Positions 6,776 through 12,675 of a stretch of DNA of 12,675 bases are shown here, piece by piece. This DNA comes from Candidatus Latescibacterota bacterium. GTDB taxonomy: Bacteria > Krumholzibacteriota > Krumholzibacteriia > Krumholzibacteriales > WJIX01. The first letter of the stretch is position 1. Each line of letters begins with the position of its first letter. A program made the position numbers and the translations under genes. Location of the stretch: contig DAOWMJ010000034.1 in the NCBI GenBank assembly GCA_030643145.1, positions 1 to 12,675 of the forward strand, read 5' to 3'. The notes beneath the pieces are model-generated. The model did not search any database, was not told the DNA's origin, and saw nothing but the letters and a program-made list of their open reading frames with translations.

Positions 6776-7624
6776 CTATCTTATCCAGTAGTGGATCGGC
6801 TTACGTGATTTCCACCTGCCAAAAGGCCTGTTTACAGCATCCAGAACGGCGAGCGCGGAAGCTTCATTACCACCATCCCTTTGAACAAAAGCGGTCCCGG
6901 ACAAATAGGTTACCTTGCGGCCATCCACTATTTGAACAGAAGCAACGATGGCCTCCCGTTCTGATATTTTGACCTGCTCAATACCAGACAAACATAAATT
7001 AAAATCCTCGTCAATCAATTTGATAATAGCATCAAGCGTAGCCTTGGCAACAACCTTGTAAAAAGGCCTGTTTTTTCTGAATGCTTCAGAATAACCGGAA
7101 ACCCGCAGGGCGTTTTTTTCAAGCAGAACTTCAACTTTTACTTTGTTTTCATCGAGCCGCACCTCAAGCCCTTTAAAGCGTATTCTTACATCTTCTTCCA
7201 GTAACTCAAGTTTTCCTTCACTCTCCCCTGAAGAAGAATCCCCGGATTCAGTGTCATCTATTTCCCGTATTTCGGATATTTTACTTTCAACCATATCATC
7301 CATCTCAAGATTCTCATCGTTAATAACGCCTTCTGTCTCCTTATTATCAGGCTCATTAAAATCAATATTATTTTCCCCGAAAGAACTTATTATTACTACA
7401 CCTATTTTCCTATGATCAATATTGAGCCCCAATTTTGTACTCAAAGACATCTCAACATCCCTGGCGACAAGTTTTGGCGGCCTCTCCGTGGCGGCAACGA
7501 CATGAATTTCATCTATTCCACCCTCTTCATCAGTAGAAATACGGCACGATTGGACATCATCGAGACGCATTATAAGCTCTTCAGCGCGTTTAACTGTTTC
7601 CCCTTTTGAAAAATCTGAAAACAC
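6776..7624 (-). CDS. Conserved two-domain protein of unknown function with acidic linker
   Basis: I do not recognise a named family. The 282-residue protein has three parts. Residues 10-80 form a compact alpha/beta segment (RAEELIMRLDDVQSCRIS, then IDEIHVVAATERPPKLVARD, then LGLNIDHRKIGVVII). Its pattern of PPK..ARD and DHRKI recalls uncharacterised bacterial proteins I have seen, but this is memory, not a search. Residues 83-148 are a linker very rich in Asp, Glu and Ser. Residues 148-270 form a second alpha/beta domain with alternating strands (VRIRFKGLEVRLDENKVKVE) and ending ALAVLDAVNRPFG. There is no signal peptide or membrane segment. The start is GTG at 7624 behind AAGGA, and a strong promoter lies upstream. 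It sits between the PfkB kinase and the HD-GYP gene. A regulatory or nucleotide-binding role is possible but unsupported. Confidence 0.8.
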   Translation of the reverse strand: MFSDFSKGETVKRAEELIMRLDDVQSCRISTDEEGGIDEIHVVAATERPPKLVARDVEMSLSTKLGLNIDHRKIGVVIISSFGENNIDFNEPDNKETEGVINDENLEMDDMVESKISEIREIDDTESGDSSSGESEGKLELLEEDVRIRFKGLEVRLDENKVKVEVLLEKNALRVSGYSEAFRKNRPFYKVVAKATLDAIIKLIDEDFNLCLSGIEQVKISEREAIVASVQIVDGRKVTYLSGTAFVQRDGGNEASALAVLDAVNRPFGRWKSRKPIHYWIR

Positions 7625-7720
7625 AAATATTCCTTTTCCAGTGACGATTGAATCGAAAATTAAAACTCACCGTCTCAAATTCGCCGGCACACTACCACAG
7701 ATCAGCGCAACACTTAATCC

Positions 7721-7749
7721 ATTATATCACAAAATGTTATAAAATCCAA
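7721..7749 (-). promoter_or_regulatory. Strong extended -10 promoter for the unknown two-domain gene
   Basis: On the minus strand TTGGAT (7744-7749) and a perfect TATAAT (7721-7726) are 17 bp apart, and the -10 is preceded by TGA, giving the extended form TGATATAAT. Transcription would start near 7714, about 90 nt before the GTG at 7624. It lies just past the end of the PfkB kinase gene. This is the best promoter match in the window. Confidence 0.6.
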
Positions 7750-7777
7750 GTTAATACAAACTCCAAACGCATAATGC

Positions 7778-8695
7778 CTAAATTTTCTCTTTATCAACGC
7801 GTACTAGATCAACCATTCTGTTGAAACGCTCTTTAATTATATCGAGAGTAAGATTCCGGATATTCTCGACTGAAAAGCTCTCACATGTAAAACTCGCTAA
7901 AACTGTGCCATAAATCATCGCACGGCGCAGATTTTTCATTTTTACATCTCCGGCTGCCGCTAAAGACCCAAAAAATCCACCCGCGAAACTATCTCCTGCT
8001 CCTGTTGGATCAAGCAAATTATCAAGGGGATAAGCGGGAGTAATGAAAAGGGAATCTTTCGTCAACAGAAAAGCTCCATGCTCTCCTTTTTTTACAATAA
8101 CTATTTCAGGACCCATCTTTAAAATTTCACGAGCGGCGCTGATCAAGTCTGTCTCGCCACTCAACTGACGAACCTCACTATCATTTATAAACAAGAGATT
8201 AACCCTTTCAAGCACTCCGGCAAGAACCTTCGGTTTCCCTTCTATCCAAAAATTCATTGTATCACACCCCACAAAGGGATCATTCTCACACTGATCAAGA
8301 AGATCCATCTGCAACTCGGGATCAATGTTAGCGAGAAAAACCCATTTACTTCTTTCCCACCCCTCTGGAAGTACCGGTTTAAAATTTTCAAAAACATTCA
8401 GATCGGTTACAAGTGTTTCCCGCTCATTCGGATCTGTTCCATATCTCCCTTTCCAGAAAAATGTCTTGTCCCCATTGACAATCTCAAGTCCACCGATATC
8501 AATATTCTTTCTATCGAGAATATCTATATATTCCTGCGTGAAATCTTCTCCAACAACACCAACAAGCCTCACAGGTGATTGATAACTCGCGGCCAAAGAG
8601 GCGTATACTGCCGAACCGCCAAGGGCTTTCTCCACTTGCCTATCCGGAGTTTCAATGGAATCAAAAGCAACCGAACCAACAATTACTACACTCAT
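7778..8695 (-). CDS. PfkB-family carbohydrate or nucleoside kinase
   Basis: A 305-residue cytoplasmic kinase of the ribokinase/PfkB superfamily, which moves phosphate from ATP to a hydroxymethyl group of a sugar, sugar phosphate or nucleoside. The first signature region is ALGGSAVYASLAAS (24-37); NDSE (171-174) is the Mg-phosphate NxxE motif; KKGEHGA (202-208) is the usual strand turn; and DPTGAGDSFAGGF (229-241) carries the anion hole and catalytic base Asp235. Length is normal. The start is ATG at 8695 with AAAGGAG close by. The lid region (FFWKGRYGTDPNERETLVTD) is unlike classic ribokinase, so I cannot name the substrate. It follows argS after 202 bp and precedes the unknown two-domain gene, which has its own promoter. 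Confidence 0.9.
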   Translation of the reverse strand: MSVVIVGSVAFDSIETPDRQVEKALGGSAVYASLAASYQSPVRLVGVVGEDFTQEYIDILDRKNIDIGGLEIVNGDKTFFWKGRYGTDPNERETLVTDLNVFENFKPVLPEGWERSKWVFLANIDPELQMDLLDQCENDPFVGCDTMNFWIEGKPKVLAGVLERVNLLFINDSEVRQLSGETDLISAAREILKMGPEIVIVKKGEHGAFLLTKDSLFITPAYPLDNLLDPTGAGDSFAGGFFGSLAAAGDVKMKNLRRAMIYGTVLASFTCESFSVENIRNLTLDIIKERFNRMVDLVRVDKEKI

Positions 8696-8844
8696 CGCGT
8701 CTCCTTTATTAAAAATTCTAAATAATTGTTAATCCAAATCACTGACTTATACCTTATTATCGAAGTTATCCTGATCTATTTTCTCCAAATCAGGACTCAT
8801 TAAAACAATCTGGATCAGAGGTTGAATCGGAAATCAAAATTCGT

Positions 8845-8873
8845 CAGCGCCAATTATTAATATACAAGCGCTG
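8845..8873 (-). terminator. Inverted repeat downstream of argS, possible weak terminator
   Basis: CAGCGC (8845-8850) and GCGCTG (8868-8873) form a perfect 6-bp stem with a 17-nt AT-rich loop, 24 bp past the argS stop. On the minus strand it is followed by ACGAATTTTG, a short T-rich stretch. A second 6-bp inverted repeat (CCTGAT at 8770-8775, ATCAGG at 8789-8794) lies further on, nearer the kinase gene. Neither is a textbook terminator. Confidence 0.35.
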
Positions 8874-8897
8874 GATGCGGATAAGCAACTTCATTAC

Positions 8898-10580
8898 TTA
8901 CATTTCCCGCGGAGCTGAAACTCCGATCAATCTAAGTGATTCAGCAAGAACAATTCTTGTTGCCTCTGCGAGCAAAAGCCGAGCCTGGCTTAAGCGGCTG
9001 TTATCTGAAACAATCCTGCAGATATGATAAAAATGATGAAAAGAAGAGGCAATTTCCTGTACATAGGTAGTCAAACGATTGGGATCATTCATTAAAACAG
9101 CGCCCTCGACAAGTTGCGGAAACACAACAAGTTTGCGGATCAAATCGATCTCCTCCGGTTCTTCAAGCAACCTTACACACTCCCAATTTTCAGGAAATTC
9201 CACATTATTTTCTGACGCGAAAGATATCACACTGGAAATTCTGGCATGAGCGTATTGAACATAATAGACCGGATTTTCATCAGATTTCTTTCTGGCCAGC
9301 GACAAATTAAAATCGATATGCGCGTGATTCTTTCTCATCAGAAAAAAGAATTTAGCCGCATCCCGGCCAACATCAGAAACAAGCTCGTTAAGAGTAATAT
9401 ATTCACCCCCGCGCTTTGACATACTTATTTCTTTTCCATTTTCTATAAGACGAACCCATTGGACAGTAAGAATTTCAAGCCAGTCCTTATCCCCTCCAAA
9501 CAAAGTAGAAGCTGCTTTCAATCTTTTCAAGTGTCCGTGATGATCAGGTCCGAATATATCAATTACGCGATCGTATCCGCGTCTTAACTTGTTTAGATGA
9601 TAAGCAGCGTCGGCAAGAAAATAGGTTGGACTTTTATCCCCGCGAATCACAACTCTGTCCTTTTCATCTCCAAAATCGCTTGAACGAAACCACAAAGCGC
9701 CATCATTCTCAAAAATTACATCCTTTTCTTTCATAATTTCAAGGAGCTGGTCAATTTCTCCATTTGAACGATGCAGCGCCGATTCCCTGAAAAAAAGATC
9801 AAAAGAAATGCCAAAAAACTCCAGGTCTTTTTTTATTAATTCTATCATCTTCTCAAGAGCAAACCCGGTGAATTCATTAACTCCCTTGTTAGTTTCAAGG
9901 CGCACCCACTCCTCCCCTTTACCAATGGGAATTTGCTTGGCTATATCGATCAAATATTCTCCGGGATACCCATCTTCAGGGAAATCAATTTCCTCCCCGC
10001 GGCTTTGTCTGAAGCGCGCCATAAGAGAAACCCCCAGCTTTTTAACCTGGCTTCCTACATCGTTAAAATAATATTCAGATTCAACATCATATCCAGCTTT
10101 CCTGTAAAGGTTAACAAGGGCGTTCCCTACAGCGGCAGCTCGCGCGGAAACAAGCACAAGAGGTCCGGTTGGATTAGCCGAAACAAATTCTATCTGGATT
10201 CTTTTTCCCCTCCCAATATCCAGGTCGCCATAAGACTCTTTTGCTCTATTGATTTCCAGAACCTGATTCGTCAGATGTTTTACTGAAAAGAAAAAATTTA
10301 TGAATCCCGGACCGGCTATTTCAATCCTGTCGACAAAATCTGTGTCAAATGAAATTTTATCAACAATCCTCTCGGCGAGTTTACGGGGATTACTTCTTGT
10401 CTTTACAGCGGTTAGCATAGCAATGTTACTGCTTAAATCACCATTTGAAAGATCTTTCGGACGTTCAAGCTGAATTTCGTTTCTTTCTATTTCCAGCCCA
10501 ATTTCCCCGGCTGAATTAAAAAGTGTTTCTCTTACTCTTTCAATAACCCTTCCATCCTCACACCCTCTTTTCTCAACCAT
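8898..10580 (-). CDS. argS: Arginyl-tRNA synthetase with non-canonical HIGH region
   Basis: A 560-residue class I synthetase that charges tRNA-Arg using ATP. The domain order is normal: an N-terminal tRNA-binding region (about 10-100), the catalytic Rossmann region with EFVSANPTGP (131-140), YFNDVGSQVKKLG (171-183) and GPDHHGHLKRLK (344-355), the KMSKS-type loop EISMSKRGGEYITL (384-397), then the DALR anticodon domain starting near YVQYAHARISS (440-450). The HIGH box, usually GPLH(V/I)GHGR, reads GPLVLVSAR, so both histidines and the glycine are missing (residues 142-145). The rest is intact, which argues against decay. The start is ATG at 10580 with AGGAA 7 nt upstream; it overlaps the end of rsfS by 8 bp, so translation is probably coupled. 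A longer frame upstream inside rsfS lacks support. Confidence 0.93.
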   Translation of the reverse strand: MVEKRGCEDGRVIERVRETLFNSAGEIGLEIERNEIQLERPKDLSNGDLSSNIAMLTAVKTRSNPRKLAERIVDKISFDTDFVDRIEIAGPGFINFFFSVKHLTNQVLEINRAKESYGDLDIGRGKRIQIEFVSANPTGPLVLVSARAAAVGNALVNLYRKAGYDVESEYYFNDVGSQVKKLGVSLMARFRQSRGEEIDFPEDGYPGEYLIDIAKQIPIGKGEEWVRLETNKGVNEFTGFALEKMIELIKKDLEFFGISFDLFFRESALHRSNGEIDQLLEIMKEKDVIFENDGALWFRSSDFGDEKDRVVIRGDKSPTYFLADAAYHLNKLRRGYDRVIDIFGPDHHGHLKRLKAASTLFGGDKDWLEILTVQWVRLIENGKEISMSKRGGEYITLNELVSDVGRDAAKFFFLMRKNHAHIDFNLSLARKKSDENPVYYVQYAHARISSVISFASENNVEFPENWECVRLLEEPEEIDLIRKLVVFPQLVEGAVLMNDPNRLTTYVQEIASSFHHFYHICRIVSDNSRLSQARLLLAEATRIVLAESLRLIGVSAPREM

Positions 10581-10926
10581 CCGGATATTCCTCTCTGGGA
10601 GCGTCACCCCAAAACTTCTCAAGAGCGTAGAAAACTCTCGCGTCCGGTTGAAAAATATGAAGAACAATATTGAAACAATCTATCAAAATCCATTGCGAGG
10701 ACTGATATCCCTCAACCCTGAATGGCAACCCCTTTTTCTTCAGTTCATCTATGACAACGTCCGCGGCAACACGCCCCTGAACACTGCTGGAAACAGAACA
10801 GATAACGAAATAATCAGCGATACTCGATATCTTCTTCATATTAAGAAGGACTATATCATCCGCCTTCTTCTGCCATATCAGCTTGACAATTCTTTTGGCA
10901 AGCCTCTTCGGTGCGATCTTTTTCAA
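10573..10926 (-). CDS. rsfS: Ribosomal silencing factor RsfS (DUF143/Iojap family)
   Basis: A 117-residue protein of the RsfS/YbeB family, which binds ribosomal protein uL14 on the large subunit and blocks subunit joining when nutrients are short. Visible family features are the helix region KRIVKLIWQKKADDIVLLNM, SSIADYFVICSVSSSVQ (the strand and turn that is most conserved), LPFRVEGYQSSQWILIDC and the C-terminal IVLHIFQPDARVFYALEKFW. The length is typical. The start is TTG at 10926, lying directly against the amrS stop codon (TAATTG) with GGAG 4 nt before it; no suitable ATG exists. It is translated between amrS and argS with no spacer on either side. In many bacteria rsfS follows nadD, which is not seen here. 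Confidence 0.93.
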   Translation of the reverse strand: MKKIAPKRLAKRIVKLIWQKKADDIVLLNMKKISSIADYFVICSVSSSVQGRVAADVVIDELKKKGLPFRVEGYQSSQWILIDCFNIVLHIFQPDARVFYALEKFWGDAPREEYPDG

Positions 10927-11919
10927 TTAACTCCAAACCCCCCTTATTTTTTTTCCGCAAGACGGACAAGAACCGGAATCTATGAGATTCATGGCAGAAT
11001 AACCTTTACGTTCAATTACCACCCTGCCACACTCCGGGCAATAAGTATTTTCAGTGCCCTCAATGAATATATTACCAATATAAACATAATCAAGGTATCT
11101 TCTCCCGATTTCATGGGCTTTCTCCAGAATTTCAGCAGAAGTAGGAGGTCTGTCATTCATCCTGTAATGAGGAAAAAAACGGGAAAAATGCAGAGGTATT
11201 TCCCTTGATACCCCCGAAAGCCATTTGACCATTTCTTCAATTTCTTCAAGACTGTCATTTAATCCCGGTATCAGCAAATTGGTCACCTCAATATGCGATG
11301 CGGCTGAAGCGATTTCAATAAACCTTTTTACAGACTCTACTTCTCCCCCACAATATTTCCTATAAAAATTGTTATTGAAACTCTTCAGGTCAATATTGAA
11401 CCCGTCAACCATAGGAGCTATCCGCAACGCGGGCTCCTCTTTGATATAGCCGTTTGTAACAAGTACGGATTTCAACCCCGCTTCTTTCATTAAAGGCAAA
11501 ACATCCATAAGGTATTCAAACCAGACAAGAGGTTCTGTATAAGTAAAAGCAATCCCCACTGAATTTTCCTTTTCAGCAAACTCAATAAGTTCCCGGGGGG
11601 AAATGTGTCTGGTAGGTACCTGCTCTTGAGAGATATTCCAGTTTTGACAATTCTTGCAGGTAAAGGTGCATCCATTAGGTCCTATTGATACTATCTGAGT
11701 CCCCGGCATAAAATGAAAGAGAGGTTTCTTCTCAATCGGATCCAGATTAACAGTCACTGTTCTCCCGTAAGAAAGGGCGTAAAGTTTGCCTCCCCTGTTT
11801 TCTCTAACTCTGCACATACCCGCTTTACCCTCACCTATCACACACTCATGCGGACACAGATGACACTTCACAACATTTTTTTCGAGTTTTGAATAATATA
11901 ACGCTTCTTTGTTCTCCAT
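10927..11919 (-). CDS. amrS: AmmeMemoRadiSam system radical SAM enzyme
   Basis: A 330-residue radical SAM protein of the AmrS type, often mislabelled as pyruvate formate-lyase activating enzyme. The S-adenosylmethionine cluster motif CTFTCKNC (Cys84, Cys88, Cys91) fits CxxxCxxC. An N-terminal cysteine module, CHLCPHECVIGEGKAGMC (Cys19, 22, 26, 36), and a C-terminal zinc-ribbon pair (CPEC at 294-297, CPSC at 318-321) are both typical of this group. Other landmarks are IAFTYTEPLVWFEY, VLVTNGYI, IDLKSFNNNFYRKYCGG, NLLIPGLND and HFSRFFPHYRM. Its AMMECR1 and MEMO family partners are not in the window. As far as I know the reaction of this three-part system is not settled. The ATG has a GGGAGAAG site. 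It lies 42 bp after the prenyl synthase gene and runs straight into rsfS. Confidence 0.92.
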   Translation of the reverse strand: MENKEALYYSKLEKNVVKCHLCPHECVIGEGKAGMCRVRENRGGKLYALSYGRTVTVNLDPIEKKPLFHFMPGTQIVSIGPNGCTFTCKNCQNWNISQEQVPTRHISPRELIEFAEKENSVGIAFTYTEPLVWFEYLMDVLPLMKEAGLKSVLVTNGYIKEEPALRIAPMVDGFNIDLKSFNNNFYRKYCGGEVESVKRFIEIASAASHIEVTNLLIPGLNDSLEEIEEMVKWLSGVSREIPLHFSRFFPHYRMNDRPPTSAEILEKAHEIGRRYLDYVYIGNIFIEGTENTYCPECGRVVIERKGYSAMNLIDSGSCPSCGKKIRGVWS

Positions 11920-11961
11920 AATCTTCTCCCGGAAAGAATCGGTAAAATATTTCCGCCGCGA

Positions 11962-12675
11962 TTAACCGGAATACGGGATAATTCTTTCCACTATATAATC
12001 AGCAGCGTAACATAAAAGCTCTGTTTCAGGGGAGGGTGATAAAGCATTTAGAAAAGTTTTTGCTTTCTCTCCGAAATCTCTAGCCTTCTCAATCGAATAT
12101 TCTACTCCTCCATAATTCTTGATAAATAAAAGCATTTCGTCCCAACACCCCTCTTTATCAATACCTCCGCGCAATATATCGCTGATCCTTAACCTGATAT
12201 TTTCGGGCGCGTTTTTATATGAAGTAATAAAGGGTAAAGTTACCTTTCCGCCGGAAAGGTCAGCCGCGACAGGTTTTCCCATATATTCTTCAGCAGCGAG
12301 GTAGTCAAAGAGATCATCCGTGATCTGGTAAGCCAACCCTATGTTCTCACCGAACATGGAATATTTATTTCTGTCACAGCCGCCATTTGGCCCCAATATA
12401 GCGCCGGATTCACAGGCTGCCGCGAAGAGAGAGGCCGTCTTCTTGTTTATCAGGTCCAGATAACTCTTCTCGCTGACATTTACATCTTTCTTATGTTGAA
12501 ACTGTAACATTTCTCCTATACTCATTGCATTTGCAGCGTGTGCTAAAATAGACATTACCTCCCAGAGCCCCTCCTTGCTCAAAGATGAGAAGGCCCTGGA
12601 ATATAAATAATCCCCCATAATAATAGCTATATTCTTGCCCCATTTTGAGCTAATCGTCGGCTGTCCCCGGCGAAA
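11962..12675 (-). CDS. Polyprenyl diphosphate synthase, 5' end outside window
   Basis: The frame is open to the right edge, so the gene is cut at its 5' end; 237 residues are visible. They begin with FRRGQPTISSKWG, which matches the RRGxPT segment that follows the first Asp-rich motif of E-type prenyl synthases, then GDYLYSRAF. The second Asp-rich motif is QITDDLFDY, followed by GKPVAADLSGGKVTLPFI, the standard Mg-pyrophosphate binding region. The first DDxxD must lie just outside. The family adds isopentenyl units to allylic diphosphates, commonly making the octaprenyl or heptaprenyl side chain of quinones. Chain length cannot be read here because the residues before the first motif are missing. 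The ATG at 12618 is internal, not the start. It appears to lead the amrS-rsfS-argS operon. Confidence 0.93.
   Translation of the reverse strand, partial: FRRGQPTISSKWGKNIAIIMGDYLYSRAFSSLSKEGLWEVMSILAHAANAMSIGEMLQFQHKKDVNVSEKSYLDLINKKTASLFAAACESGAILGPNGGCDRNKYSMFGENIGLAYQITDDLFDYLAAEEYMGKPVAADLSGGKVTLPFITSYKNAPENIRLRISDILRGGIDKEGCWDEMLLFIKNYGGVEYSIEKARDFGEKAKTFLNALSPSPETELLCYAADYIVERIIPYSG

Noticed and set aside
10581..10667. A longer argS starting inside rsfS
   Set aside because: The 29 extra residues are out-of-frame rsfS sequence. ATG 10580 has a ribosome site and gives a normal length.
10927..11919. Pyruvate formate-lyase activating enzyme
   Set aside because: The N-terminal cysteine module and C-terminal zinc-ribbon pair belong to the AmrS group, and no formate-lyase gene is nearby.
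1..12675. Defence system, prophage, insertion sequence, CRISPR array or tRNA gene
   Set aside because: No spaced repeats, transposase, integrase, phage proteins or tRNA-like cloverleaf sequences were seen, and the genes are ordinary chromosomal families.

Overview
This window reads as a stretch of a bacterial chromosome of modest GC content (roughly 40% by eye). All thirteen genes lie on the minus strand, so transcription runs from high to low coordinates. Bacterial markers include a short bacterial-type arginyl-tRNA synthetase, the ribosomal silencing factor RsfS, PurM, clear Shine-Dalgarno sites, and sigma-70-like promoter matches. I see no phage, insertion sequence, CRISPR array, tRNA or rRNA. 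The mix of sequences (AmmeMemoRadiSam radical SAM enzyme, DUF523 protein, STAS pair, a two-domain protein I cannot name, several TTG starts) suggests an uncultivated or little-studied lineage, perhaps in the FCB region of the tree. That placement is a weak inference.

In order of transcription, the right end (12675 to 8898) is a tight housekeeping block. It begins with a polyprenyl diphosphate synthase cut by the window edge, followed by the radical SAM enzyme AmrS. RsfS starts at the base right after the amrS stop codon, and ArgS overlaps the end of rsfS by 8 bp. The ArgS protein lacks the HIGH signature expected of a class I synthetase. This is the most striking single observation here.

After a 202-bp gap comes a PfkB-family sugar or nucleoside kinase (8695-7778). 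Next is a strong extended -10 promoter driving a 282-residue protein of unknown function with two folded domains joined by a very acidic linker (7624-6776). It is followed by a membrane-anchored HD-GYP protein, predicted to degrade cyclic di-GMP (6598-5282).

The left half holds purM (AIR synthetase) followed directly by a DUF523 protein, the family that contains thiouracil desulfidase TudS. Next come two tandem STAS-domain proteins of the anti-anti-sigma type behind their own promoter, then a 400-bp regulatory gap, an NCS2-type nucleobase permease, and finally a TPR protein with its own promoter that runs off the left edge. PurM, the DUF523 protein and the permease all fit nucleobase metabolism. 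The STAS pair and the HD-GYP protein fit signalling. No kinase, phosphatase or sigma factor partner for the STAS pair is visible.

I do not see a clearly new multi-gene system. The best leads are the unusual ArgS active site, the unnamed two-domain protein, the diverged STAS twins, and the possible thio-nucleobase uptake and repair grouping.
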